The translations under genes and the position numbers were made by a program. From assembly GCA_022925895.1 (NCBI GenBank), contig JAKSYS010000235.1:1-64000 (forward strand): DNA of 64,000 bases, in the 5' to 3' direction. This document shows positions 1 through 11,154 of this stretch, in pieces. The notes beneath the pieces were generated by a model. That model did no database searches. It saw nothing but the letters and a program-made list of their open reading frames with translations, and was not told where the DNA came from. Positions within the stretch are counted from its first letter, which is position 1, and each line of letters opens with the position of its first letter. This stretch comes from Fragilaria crotonensis (taxonomy: Eukaryota; Bacillariophyta; Fragilariophyceae; Fragilariales; Fragilariaceae).

Positions 1-567
1 GTCGTAGCCTACTCTTACATCTTACAGTAGTACTAGTATATGAGTGTAAAGTTGCAACTTGGCGAGCTACCAGGTACACTGTACCGTAGACTTGTCCAGT
101 ATTGTACTACGTACCAGGTACGAGCTACGACTGATCGAAGCATACTCGGAGTACGTACGACGGGGTACGGAGTGCTCGCAAATCACAGATGCCGATCAAC
201 AAATGGTAGCACTCCATTGCAATGGAGTCTGGAGTGCCGCACTCCTGCATTTGAAGTACTTTAGTACTCGAGTATATCAGTGTTAGCCAGGTCAGCGTTT
301 CCCGCTAGCGTCGCGGGTGCCTTGGATGGCCAGTCGACTAGGCATAACGTCAATGGCTTTTGTGGGACAAGGACTCTGTGTTCCTACTTCCTAATTCTAA
401 AAGGATATCGTTAGAAGTTAGTCAAATTATCTATTGGTACATTCTATTTAGGGAAACAATCGCTTTTCTTGTTGGATAGATGTATTTCAAACTTCCAATG
501 ACCTTGTAGTCCACGAGTTGTCGCCCTCACAGCAGGTTGTCGCACTGTGCCGATTGCGCGGTCATAG
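1..567. other. Gene-free left edge, GTAC-rich in its first 270 bases
   Basis: No gene is recognised here. The first 270 bases are crowded with GTAC, AGTACT and CTAGTAC words, which open short meaningless frames on both strands. The remainder is ordinary AT-rich sequence without motifs I can name. Confidence 0.5.
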
Positions 568-867
568 CTACCACGGTGAGCTAAGCTCGGGGCAGTCGTC
601 TTCCGATTCCAGGCAACTTTCCCTCACAGTGAAAAGGAAATGATCGGATGGCTTGACAACGTGTAGAATCAGCGGTCCAGACTCTGCACAGTCCTCCTCA
701 CCCCAGCAATCAAGACGGTATTCTCCTCTTGAACAAAGGTTTAAGATATACCAACGGTGTTGCGTAATTTGATGCACCTCATTGTCTTGAGGAGGCTTCG
801 AGTCATATTTCATTTTGCGACGCGAGGTGAGGGCCTTCAACATCGAAAGTCGGTGTGCTAGTATCAT
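568..867 (-). CDS. Hypothetical small protein, 99 aa
   Basis: An ATG-started open frame of 99 codons. The protein is charged, cysteine-containing and not low in complexity. It has no signal peptide, membrane segment or domain I recognise. An acidic C-terminal third (SESEDD-like run) follows a basic N-terminal third (TSRRKMKYDSK). No neighbouring gene helps to interpret it, and no homologous copy exists elsewhere in the window to test conservation. It could equally be one exon of a larger gene or a chance frame. Confidence 0.25.
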   Translation of the reverse strand: MILAHRLSMLKALTSRRKMKYDSKPPQDNEVHQITQHRWYILNLCSRGEYRLDCWGEEDCAESGPLILHVVKPSDHFLFTVRESCLESEDDCPELSSPW

Positions 868-2627
868 TTTTGTGGTTGGTTTAGTTGTCTGCTGATTATT
901 GATGATGTGCGGTTTTTTACTGTGGACTCGGGTTTGTGTGATTTCCGAGTGGGATTTCTATGCACTCATTCGCTACTCTACTACTTGTAGTATGTAGAGC
1001 AGTAGCGCTCCTTATTTACATTTCGTGCAGATTCTGTAGTTTCAGTAATTCGGAGTTATCGAGAAATAGAGGTTCAACGTCAACACCAAATGACTCTGTC
1101 GCAGTGGGCACGAGTATTCCTCGCTTGGATTCCATTCGATTTAGAACTGCCCTTTCCTTACGGACGGACCTGAAAAGTCATCGGAATGATCGAATCAATG
1201 TTTGACACTTTTATGGATTCGGCGCTCCTCCTTATCTCCGAGGCTGCGTCGCGATTGGATGGAAAACTTTAGGTATGACTCGCCTCAGACAGAATCATGT
1301 CATCGAGAACAATCGAAATGTGTCACAGAGAACAATCCAATCAAATAAAACGCGAACGCTGACGACGACAAGGAACAAAACGATGTTCCATGATCTATTT
1401 AGTTACAAGGTGCACGTCGTCATAAATCAGACCAGCGACCTCCGGATGTCCTGGAAGTTCCTTGCCCTATCATATCTTGGATAGAAAAATGTTCCACGTG
1501 ACGTCGAGAAGGTCGAATCAGGGACTCACGTCTAGAGATGTTGGGGAAAAGTGGCATATTGGTGTAGAAATGCTTGTATCAGTATGTGCAAATGCCTTTC
1601 ATGAGGTCATTCACCGGCAATGGATTGGTGCGTTCCAAGTCCTGAAAGGGTTGTTCTCCTAGACTCTCAGAATCGACCATATTTTGGTAGAATTCAGTCA
1701 TTGGCCAGATAGAGTCCAACGTTGAGAGGAAATTTACCTACTTGAGATATCTCAGACAACAGTACCTCACGTTCGTATCTATTGAGCTTATGACCCGTAC
1801 TCAAGCTCCCCCAACCAAACCCAAGCAAGCAATTGGGGAAAGAAAGAGATGGAGGGAGGAACTCATCCATGGTCTGAATACAAAATGACTCAGGGTTTGT
1901 GGTCCAAGGATAAATGCTATGACCGAAATAAGTGAGAATTCCAGTTGCTTGCTTGGCCTTTGCACACCCCCACCTGTACTTCAGGCTGCTGACACACGCA
2001 AGAAATGTTTTGTAGAAGCAGAAGAATTTTTTCTCCCTTTCTGTACTTGTTGCTCTCCTCATGCTCTATTAATTTGTCAATAAAGAACTTTTCATTCCCT
2101 CTCTCTGGAATCTTTTCCATTCTTTCATCATGGTGCCTTTCCATACCTGTTTGCAAGTGCTCGGTCCTCTTGCTGTTCAAAGCATGTTGGTTTAAAAACT
2201 GCATATTAAATCAGTAATTTCACATGATCTCATTGACCATGCGCTTATGGTCCGACACTTCTATGAAAGCATTACCAAACATGTGTTCATTGCTGATGAA
2301 TTTGACAGCTCAAAACGTAGTACGTTTCGTGACGTAAGTTGCAACCCAATCTGCAATGTCCATGGAGGGAGACTCATTTGCTGACATACATCCTACTTTA
2401 CCAACCCCTCCATATATTTTTGTGCAGCTATTGACAATGTTGTTCCATGTTTCACAGGAACAACATAGTCGTCATTATCATCATCAAGTAAATGTAGTTC
2501 CTCAGCACCCCTGTCATTTGCCACTCTCTTCTGTGGTCATTATTCTGTTCTCCGTTACTTTTTATGCATGTGGTCCAGGCTAGATGCTTGTGAAGTGGAA
2601 TCCGTGTTGTTGTCTTCTTTGATAATA
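868..2627. other. Unassigned stretch with overlapping open frames at 1694-2217 (-)
   Basis: The only coding-like part is 1694-2217 on the minus strand. Two overlapping frames there (95 and 122 codons) hand over near 1920-2060, as expected of a once-continuous frame that has shifted. The upstream one is hydrophilic and rich in charged residues (for example ERHHDERMEKIPERGNEKF). I recognise no family. The rest, 868-1693 and 2218-2627, shows nothing I can support. Confidence 0.2.
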
Positions 2628-2870
2628 CATCTAAGGGTGCCAAAACTAAGTACCATAGTTGATACAAGAATTTTTTCTCATATGTATTGGAAAAATTTCA
2701 GGATTCCCAAATGTAGTTCAGGATTCCTGAAGTTTTGTTCAGGTTTACTTATTTAGTTCAGGATTTGGAAGTTTGCAGTTTCCTCATTTTTATGAAGAAA
2801 ATTTTGCACTCCTGAACTACTGCAGTATTATTCCTGAGCTTTTTTCTTCATAATTTCGACATCAATAAAA
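2628..2870 (-). repeat. Diverged element X end fragment with TTCAGGATT-type motif cluster
   Basis: The fragment begins with the same ~20-bp end (CATCTAAGGGTGCCAAAAC, preceded by TA) as the element X copies ending at 9384 and starting at 39117. Further in it diverges, but it keeps a cluster of short TTCAGGATT / TCCTGAAC / CCTGAGC words like that of the better copies. It is oriented as the copy at 39117. The conserved outer end with a diverged interior suggests a shared element terminus rather than a simple duplication. Confidence 0.45.
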
Positions 2871-3830
2871 ATGCTGGTACTGTATGCGCTGTTTACGATG
2901 TACTGGAGCATGGTGTATTGTAGATTGTGTATTGTGTACGGAGTGTTGCTTCTGTGCGCCATACAGTATACGAGTACAGTAATACAGCTTTTTACAGTTT
3001 CTGGCATACGGTATTCGGTGCAATATTCGGTCTTCTATTGTTTACAAGCATGGTGCACATTTCATGGTCTACTGTAGACGGTCTACGTTCTACCACGAAG
3101 TATGGTAGTATGGTTTGTCGCGTCTATCGCTCACTGGGTTATATGGTACAAGTAGTAGTACTCTATGTATGATATACAAGTACTCGAACTCCGGAGTATG
3201 AAGGATGGTGGTGTATTGTGTTGTATTTTGTATGCTTGTTGTGCATGGCACCAGGCGTTGCGGTGTATCGTATGGTGTGCTGCATGGTTTTGTGTATCAG
3301 CATTTAGTGGCGTAGTGGCGTACTACAAGCCCTGGTATGGTTCATTCATAGTACCGTACGTTGTTGTGCGTTGTGTGTTGTTTGTGGTACGGAGTCTTAC
3401 TGGAATACAGTCTACTAGTCCTACTATCTTTTCTGGTGCAATACGGTCAGTTTTTATGGTGGTACTCCGAGTACTGTACGTCGTATTGTGAACTACAGTT
3501 CTTGTGTACTGGTAGTGTACTGTCGATGGTGCAGTATGCGTATGGTATGGTGGCATACGGTATGATATGGCGCGGTTTATGGTGTCGTGTACGGAGTGTT
3601 GTACTGGTACGGTGCTTCATGTACATGGTAAGGTGGTGTATTGCGTACTGCATAGCTACTCGTATGACAAATGATGCCAAGTGTCTGCGCGTTTTACACC
3701 GTTCTTGCGCATGCGAGAGCGATCCGAAGAACGGCATTCCGTACCAGGTGCATGTACATTGTACTATGCATAGTACTACAAGTATGCATACTTCTGGTTT
3801 GTTCGTAGAGAGAACATGATACTACGCTGT
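2871..3830. repeat. GTAC/TACT-rich low-complexity tract
   Basis: About 960 bases are dominated by GTAC, AGTAC, TACGG, GTATTG and TGTAC words without a fixed repeat period. The composition is strongly GT-skewed on the plus strand. Long frames exist on both strands but encode C/Y/V/R-rich low-complexity peptides, so they are treated as artefacts. Shorter tracts of the same flavour recur throughout the window, including inside the Gypsy LTRs. Confidence 0.6.
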
Positions 3831-5009
3831 AGATCTTACGTAAAAAGGTATTGTAGGTGGAATATGTCATATACACAGATTTATTCTTTCATCACCAATA
3901 CCAGTGCATGCTGTACGTTTCTACTGGCTTCGAAAATGCAAACGTATGCAGCCATGGTATTGCGCTTCGTAGAACCCTACCTGCGAATTTTTGTACGAAG
4001 TATCACATCAATTCGTTCGTTGTTTTGTGAACTCCACCACTTGCTGTCACCCCCAATTGAATACTCCATTCTTTGGCACCTTCGCCCCTTCTTCCTCTTC
4101 CCACCAAGCACACTTTGCTCTCCTCGTTGGTGAGTTGTTCCTGCTGATTGTTTGAGTGTTGATTGATTTGTTCAATCAATCAACACTCATGATGAGTTTT
4201 TGAGGTGCTCCTGTTGTGTGGGTACTGCCTCCTACGTACAGTACTCATTTCGGTATCACCGATCACCGACCGCAGTACTGTAGTACTTGGAGTATCTTTG
4301 AGGCTACGGTGAACCAGCAGTACTACTACTCATGTACTCCAGTACTCCAGTACTCCAGTACACTCCTCCACTGTGATACTGCTGCATTGTACAGTACTGT
4401 GTTACCTACAGTACTCATGACAATGGACTGCAGTATTCGGAGTAGCCTGAGGCTACGGTAGACCAGTAGTACTTCTACTGATCTCCCCTCTACTCCACTA
4501 TGACACTGCTGAATTGTACAGTACTGTGGTGATGGCATTGTACACCAGTACTAGTGCAGCTGCTGATGTTCCCGTCCAGTTGAAGACAAAGATCGTCATT
4601 GTTCTTGTCCTGTCATGGCACCTTCATCCCGATGTACTTCTACAGTAGGCTGGCAGCAGTATGCTGCTGCTTCATGTATTGCTTACAGGCAGGCTGGTAC
4701 TATTGTTCTTTCTTGTTGTTGTTTTGCATTCAATCTCACATTGTCCCGCCTTTGTTCTGCTTTTTCTTTTAGGCGGCTGCTTGTGACAATGAATGTTGAG
4801 TGCCTCATTTTGTTGTGCTTTGATGGAAAATGGGCTTCTTCTGTTTGTGTGCTTCGATTGAGCATGTAAGGCAATCAGACTTTCAGAATCTATATTCGGT
4901 CACCTGCGAGAGATTCTCATTGATATGAGTGAATCAAACCAGGTTGATCTACCGTATAGGTCCTGTTTGTCAGTTGTCTGTTTGCATGCTCAAGAGTTGT
5001 ATACACACA
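3831..5009. other. Unassigned stretch, GTAC-rich at 4230-4560
   Basis: No gene is recognised. It holds a perfect 15-bp hairpin at 4154-4188 (listed separately) and a second dense block of AGTACT/CCAGTACTC words around 4230-4560. Short frames on both strands do not look like protein. Confidence 0.4.
4154..4188. repeat. Perfect 15-bp inverted repeat with 5-nt loop
   Basis: GAGTGTTGATTGATT (4154-4168) is followed by the loop TGTTC and by its exact reverse complement (4174-4188). It lies between two GTAC-rich tracts and adjoins no recognised gene, so it is not obviously a terminator. It may be the end of a small foldback element. Confidence 0.6.
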
Positions 5010-6604
5010 AGCCAGTTGCAAGATCATTCTTATTTAAACCAGCAAAATGTTGCACAATCCATCACTGTCCCAAGTCTCTCAAACCAGCAGCTGCTATGAA
5101 TGTGGTGTAAATTCATCCCCTGCCCTGCCCAGGAAAAACAGCCAACAAACAATTCATACACGTTTATTCCAGTAGGCAACAAAGCATCAAAAAAGGTGGA
5201 GGGGAACCGGATGATTGCAAAGCTCCTCAAGCTATGACTGTACTGATGCCACTTCCTCTCCCAATCCATGCCAGCAAAAAACCAAATCTATTTTACGTGC
5301 CTATGACAAAGGGGCATTTGACTCACACAGACGGGCTCCACACTGGGAGGTGTAGTAGCCCTCGCAAGATCTGTCTGATGGAACTTGTGGCCAAAGCCAA
5401 ATTCACTGTTGTTGAAATAATCTCAAATGGATCGCATACTACTCAGTGTGCGCTGCTTAATCCTCCGGTAGCTTTCACGGAAAATGGAAGCATTGGCTGA
5501 GAACCAATTCTTTGTGACAGCTTACGTGTGCTGATCATGATTGCCAATATCTTGATGGAGTAACTTCTGCAAATGAATTTTGTAAATGTTGATGAGTTGT
5601 CTTCGCACTTCACGCTTGGAAGCGTCTGCATGAGTCCGCGCATTGTGCCCATGGCTTCTTGGTTTTGCTCTTTTCAGAGTGTACTAGTATACAATCTCTG
5701 TCAGAAGAAGTGAATGATGCTCGCTTGCCACCTTAAGCTTTGTCGAGTAAGGTCATCATGGGCCCTGTGTGATAAAAGTGTTGTCGCTGATGCCAACACC
5801 ACTCCTCCTATCACATCAGATGGAGAGCCATGATCTACATCCACTCTTTGTACAAAGGAAGCAGTTTCTTCCCATTACAAACTGAGTTGATTAGGGCATG
5901 AACGTTTTTGGCACGTGAGAGTCCACCCACTGGGTTGTAAGAATAATTATCAGCAGATGCAGAGCGTGCCAAAAGTGTAGTTGGGTGCGTTGGCATGGTC
6001 AGGATCTTGAGGAGAGAAACAGTGCGTTTCTGATTGGTAGTATACATGAAGTTGGAACAAAATGATGGGGCTTCCACATCTTCATCAAGTGCAGAATTGC
6101 TGGTACAGGTAAGAATGTTTGGGTCATCACTTAACACGGACAAATCATCACTTTTGTTGCAATCCTCAATATCCTCACAAGAAGTGCTTTCAACTTCCAC
6201 ACCATTGCCAGCCGGAGACTACAGAAGGTTGTACTGCAGAAGGTTGTCTGTGCCAACAAAATCCATGCAGGGATCATTCACCAAATGTCGCCTTAAAAGG
6301 GCAGGCCTTTTGTTACTTGTGCATGTGACATTCCCATCCTCATGAAGACGGCAGCGGTGTGAAACAGACGCACCATGTGTTGCTGCAAGGTGTGATTTCT
6401 TCACAATGAAATTATAGCACGCAATGTTTCTATCAATATGCTGTGTATATGCTGCTTGATTGGAAAATGGTTTCTTGTTGAACTTCTTCAGGCAGAAGGG
6501 TTTTAACAGAAGAGCAGGGTGCCTTTGAGGACAACATTTTGAAGAGGACGAGTGAAGTGAAAATGAGATGTCAAAGATGACAGGGCACAGATTCACTGCA
6601 CACC
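5010..6604 (-). pseudogene. Decayed repeat-borne protein gene (zinc-finger-like, then unknown domain)
   Basis: Minus-strand frames run in order from right to left. Around 6600-6219 a Cys/His-rich segment (KCC..., CLKKFNKKPFSNQAAYTQH, then a Cys) looks like a degraded C2H2-type finger. Around 6200-5835 a 121-codon frame has an acidic start and a conserved-looking tail (YTTNQKRTVSLLKIL, GGLSRAKNVHALINSV, GKKLLP). It resembles, from memory, proteins found in many copies in diatom genomes and presumed to be transposon-borne. Frames further left (5652-5030) are weaker. The reading frame changes at least twice, so this copy is broken. The GC-rich insertion at 6605-7020 sits at its upstream end. The family assignment is inference. 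Confidence 0.3.
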
Positions 6605-7020
6605 AGTGCATGACCTTAGGGCCCGTTAGCCGGCCGGAAACCGCGGGCCAGCCGTGATTTTGGGCGGCTGCGGTCCATGTATTTCTGTCCCGGTCGATTC
6701 CTATCACTTTTCGGCCAATCGCGGGTAAAGGGCGGATCACCTGTCATTTTTCGGGTACGGTGGTTGCTGACAACGTACTGTCAGTACAGTACTGTGTACT
6801 ATGTTTGTACTATGTACTGTACTTCCTTACGACTGCGGCCGGGTCCGGGAACGGGCAGGGACAGTCCGGCTGCGGCCCTGTGCGGGCAGGGACTGTCGGA
6901 CTGCAGACGGGTACGGCCAGGCTCACATATTGGCATACGGCCGGCTGCGGCCAAAAGCCTCTGCAAAAATTTGGCCGGCTGCGGCTTCGGGTACCGTTTT
7001 ATCTCAGATGTCATGCACTG
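6605..7020. mobile_element. 416-bp GC-rich insertion with 10-bp inverted ends and 9-bp target duplication
   Basis: The left end AGTGCATGAC (6605-6614) is the exact reverse complement of GTCATGCACT (7010-7019). The segment is flanked by direct copies of CTGCACACC at 6596-6604 and 7021-7029, as for an insertion with a 9-bp target duplication. Its interior is far richer in G+C than its surroundings, with repeated GGCCGGCTGCGGCC-like words. It has no credible protein gene, so it looks like a non-autonomous DNA element. A 9-bp duplication would fit the Mutator-like (MULE) class, but that assignment is inference. Confidence 0.45.
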
Positions 7021-7149
7021 CTGCACACCAGCACAGAATTTTGGGAAAGCATGCATTCAAATTGTACATGTACTTTTGGTACATTTTTGGTGTATGTAAA
7101 AAATGAAGGGGGGTGTGGTATGAATTCAAAATTCAAAACCTCTGCATGA

Positions 7150-8340
7150 ATGTGTAGAACCTACCTACGAACTTGGTACTTGGTACAAAATTCAAATGGT
7201 CGCAAAATACTATCCCACAAAAAGGATTTCCAGTGTTCAAAATTTGGTGCACCATCAAAAGTTTTTCCAACAACAAGCAAGCACAAATACGACCATGGCA
7301 TCAATGCCACAGGAAACAGCAGCAGGCATCACTGCCTTAAAGCCCAGCTCTAGGAAACAAAGGAGAGAGTTCATAAAGGCGTGCAACAAGTGACCACAGA
7401 TCCCAATGATCTGATTCAAAGTGACAACGAGGAGGAGAGGAGTTGGTGCCACAGAAAATGGATGCAAAACAAGGATGGAGGCATGCATACGGAAATCCAC
7501 CATCCCTACCTTCAACTATTGGAAGCATGCATACAGAAATCCACCATCCCTACCTTCAACTATTAAAGTCGGGGAATCAAGTGACAGCCAACTAACATCA
7601 TCGGTTCCAGGGCTAAGCAGCTTAATGGACATGAGCATGACGGAAATCTCAGAAGAGAATCAAATCAGTATGATCAAGACTTGCATGAAAAAAACACGTG
7701 TTCTCTATTTGGAAGTTCTATCAAAAGACTATCATTCTCATTCCAGTGAAGATGAAAAACACTTTGTGGCTTTATCATGAAGCACACAAACATTCGAGGA
7801 ACCCAAAACTGGTGGCTTGGGATGTGGAGAATACTTGTAAAAACACACTGATCTTGAACAATGCAATAAAAAACATGCAAATGAAATTCAAAGGTGAGGA
7901 TTTGAAGTGGATGTAACTTTGCCAAGTCCGAGCATACTCACACCCACTTGCTTTCAACATCAAACACCTTGCATTCAGAGGATTCACTTCCCATTTAGGA
8001 ACGTATGGACACAGCCTGTACAGTGGATGCAAGGATGAAACCAGTTACCTCCTCAAGATGAGGATAACATCTGCTACAATGCCCAAATCATAGACATTTA
8101 CTCGGCAGCAGCAACTGGAATAACATTATCAACAACATGGAGAACCACTGTGCAACAACTGACAGGAAAGTATGGAGCAAGAAAATCCTGTCCATAAGTG
8201 ATGAAGCATTCATTTTGCGGTGCCTGATCAACTATGGGAAGAGGTGGTTTGCCGAATTAGTAAAGACAGAGAAAATGGTAAGTTTATCCGAGTGGTTTGT
8301 CACAGAACAAACAACAAGGAACTGACTTGTTTTGTTATCA
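7150..8340 (+). pseudogene. Degraded multi-frame coding region upstream of element X copy 1
   Basis: Plus-strand frames follow each other with frame changes. One starts at the ATG of ACCATGGCATCAATG (7294) and reads MASMPQETAAGITALKPSSR; another covers 7421-7780; a third (8137-8325) contains SISDEAFILRCLINYGKRW. The last resembles, from memory, a motif of repeat-borne diatom proteins, and it leads into the element X exons. A 44-bp tandem duplication (7477-7564) shifts the frame. The region is probably the 5' part of a longer element X that is missing from the copy at 39117-40166. No named domain is visible. Confidence 0.3.
7477..7564. repeat. 44-bp tandem duplication
   Basis: Two adjacent 44-bp units, 7477-7520 and 7521-7564, differ at two positions. 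Each contains GCATGCATAC and ends TTCAACTATT. Because 44 is not a multiple of three, the duplication shifts the surrounding open frame. Confidence 0.8.
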
Positions 8341-9384
8341 CTTGTTGGAAACATCAAATCGGTACATTGACAGATGAGGACAACAAAAACCTACCCGTAA
8401 GTTACACTATGATAAGTGAAATGAAAAAACCACATCCTAAATTCTGACCAATCTTTTCTCATGTTCTGCAGCCACCACCTTACACATTCTCCAGGAACAA
8501 GGGTGCTCGCTCATGATAATGGGGGGAGGCTGTGGTTGGTCACAGGCTGGAATGAGGAAATACGATGAATTATACATGGCCATCAAGAATGATAGAAAGA
8601 AATCAGCCCAAACATTCAACCAGGAACTACTAAAAATGTTTCTGTCGAGAAGGAAAAGGAGTCTGGCCAGGGGGTCAGGAAACAATTTGATGACAAGGGT
8701 AAGAAATGCCCACACAAGCGCATGGATGTATTTGACGACAACTCTGATGAGGAGGATGATAACTACTCCCAGGCATCTTGCTTCTGAACTTGTCTACAGT
8801 GAAGTGAAAGTGGAGGCAGTTTAGAATTGATCAGACACTTAGTATGAATAGTAGAATGCTTCATCAAAGCCACACGAATAGGCACATTAACACTAATATC
8901 CAACAAAAGTTAAAATGTGTGACATGTATGTCAATTATATGAACAATGTCAGCTCAGAACTACTGTGGTGATTACTTCATACACACTACACAGCAACCTT
9001 CTTCTTTTCGGATGTCAAATTCAGGAATTGAAATTCATGATCACAAATGAAGAAGTGGTATAGTTCAGATATTTCGAGTCCCAAAGCTCAGGAATTCCAC
9101 TTGGAAGCTAGTTAAAATGAGTCATTGAATTTCAGGATTTGAAATTTTGGAGCTCAGGAATACAAAGTACGAGATCCTATGCAAGAGATGAAAAATTCAG
9201 GAAAAAGAAATTTCCGAGTTCAGGAAATACGAGGAAACCCACTTCATACACATGATGTACAAGCTCTTTAGTCCTAAGTTTTTACCTGTATTTTAGGTAA
9301 ACATTATGAGCAAAAAAAATATCATATCAAAGATGATTGGTTTTTCATATCCAAGAGCCGACTTGGTTTTGGCACCCTTAGATG
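8341..9384 (+). mobile_element. Element X copy 1 (plus strand)
   Basis: This is the counterpart, on the opposite strand, of the better preserved copy at 39117-40166. It keeps the exon pair around a 75-bp GT-AG intron (8397-8471, GTAAGT...TGCAG), then a frame ending with the same C-terminus (HLASELVYSEVKVEAV, stop at 8824). A 3' tail with TCAGGAATTCC-type words (about 9000-9240) follows. It ends at 9384 with ...CTTAGATG followed by TA. Relative to the 39117 copy the protein frame is disrupted shortly after the intron and again later, so it is not functional. Class unknown. Confidence 0.5.
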
Positions 9385-10811
9385 TACAACCTTTGTTGCT
9401 TTCATTCACTTTGTCTTTGCCCCTTTTGTTGTCATCCTCGTTGGCTGAACATTCGGAGTCGGAGATGTTCTTGGATGAGGACCATTCTTCATTCCACTTT
9501 GTGATGTCTCTTCTCTTCATAGCTTCGGGTACTCTATCAATTGTGGTGAGAAAGAAAAGATTTGAGCAACAACCACTTTTGTTCACTAATCCCACTTAGT
9601 AAAGTCGAATAATTGGCGCCCATATTGCATGTCCTATTGCTTGTTCCAGAGTCAATTTGACCGGGTGTCTAACCATAAATCATTGCGGAAAAGCGCTGTA
9701 CTACTGTGGTTTGTGGTAGCTAAGCTACCTCCTGCTAGAAAGAAACATTGTAGTCGTGTAAATGGATGGAGGCCTCCTAGTCGTATAAGCAATTATTGTG
9801 ATGTGAAGATGTTTATACAGCACAAGTTTGCCACAAATTGTGCCAGTAAACCTCACAATTAAATGGTGGGAGTGCTCCAATCATGCTTCTTGTTCATGCT
9901 CACCAAGCATGAAGCGCATGTTCTTTGTGTACAATTGCATTTTTGGGGGCAGTTCACCTAAGCACTGATGCTTTAGATTTGGAACTTACATCCTACTTTG
10001 TGCCATGAATGTATGTCATCAGCATGTTGCCTTTTTTGTATATGAATTTAGCACATTTGTGGCAACCCAGCTAAGTACGGGGTATGTTGCCGTATCATGA
10101 TTATGTACAATATTAAAAATATAGTATGATTCTCTCACACATGGTGTTCTTTGGTTTTGTACTTAGACATCCTTGGGGGAAGGAATGTTTTGGCCTGGAG
10201 TCCCGCATGAGCAAATGATGTCTTGGATACTATAGTATTGGTTTCATATGAATTGATACTATTATGCACAAGTTGTTGCTTTGACAAACTAGGGACGTCC
10301 ATACTTGTTGCTTTCTTTGTGACTGGCACACATGTAAGGATTTCATTCATTCTTTGTATGAAGAGGGGGAACTGCTTGCTTTCTGGCTTGTTGTGGGAAC
10401 TCTAGTTTGGTTGCCTACTTCTGCCCAAACAGGGATATGCAATTTGTCCTTTGTGACAATGTGCTGCCTCCTCATCACTAAAATGTGAAGAGGGGTATTG
10501 CTTGCATGGGAACTGTGGAATGGTTTTTTTTTCAGACAAGGGTTAGAAACTTGTCCTTTTTAATCACGTCGCTGTTTCACGACCCTTCTCATGTTTGTTG
10601 ATACTCCACGTGATTGCACTAGGATCACTAGGTTGCGGCTTACGCACCCGGCGCAAAGCTCTGTCTAAGCCACAGGACGCAATCCGAGTGCGGCTGGGGC
10701 TGGTGCACACCGTGATGGCTGTAAACTGACCTGGAAAATGTGCCCATTTTTGTTTGCTTTAGCGGCCCATTATGACAAAGTATGAACTGAAATGCAGAAA
10801 GCAGCGTGAAA
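9385..10811. other. Unassigned AT-rich stretch
   Basis: A minus-strand frame at 9595-9293 crosses the element X boundary. It reads MKRRDITKWNEEWSSSKN, then a run of acidic and polar residues, and might be an exon or part of a longer element X protein. Nothing else is recognisable. 10560-10740 is locally GC-richer but shows no RNA gene I can fold by eye. Confidence 0.3.
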
Positions 10812-11007
10812 TGATACTGACACGTAGCGTACTATACTGTCACAAGCGCGAAACCAACATACTCCGGAGTACAAAATAGTAATGTGAGCACGGAAGCTTA
10901 CATTCGTACTGAGTCGCGGTTGCAGTCCCGCATTGATATAACGGTCTTTGCCTTGATGAAAACACGGGAACAGGATTGCCGAATTGACAATCCCAGAAGA
11001 CCAAAAT
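10812..11007 (+). repeat. Copia fossil left LTR, first piece
   Basis: It aligns with 22168-22363 of the right LTR (shared words CGTAGCGTACT, CACAAGCGCGAAACCAACAT, GAGTCGCGGTTGCAGTC, GATGAAAACACGGGAACA). The match stops at the inverted end of the DNA transposon. The right LTR acts as the empty site. Confidence 0.75.
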
Positions 11008-11130
11008 TACAATATCACACAATTTTTTGCCACTTTGCAGCTTAGTACACCAATGACTTACTTTCCACAAATTTGAGTTTTACTATGTACTACATTCACA
11101 TTTGTATTCTACAATATCATGCATTCTTTC
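11008..11130. repeat. DNA transposon left terminal inverted repeat
   Basis: Its reverse complement aligns with 17066-17184 over about 120 positions. Shared blocks include AATGCATGAT, AATACAAATG, CAAATTTGTGGA, AGTAAGTCAT, GGCAAAAAAT and GTGATATTGTA. Confidence 0.8.
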
Positions 11131-11154
11131 GTCCACATGTTTTAAATCACGAAT

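Noticed and set aside
3361-3819. A 152-codon plus-strand frame and its antisense partners
   Set aside because: Lies wholly in the GTAC-rich tract; Cys/Tyr/Val-rich low-complexity translation with long frames on both strands.
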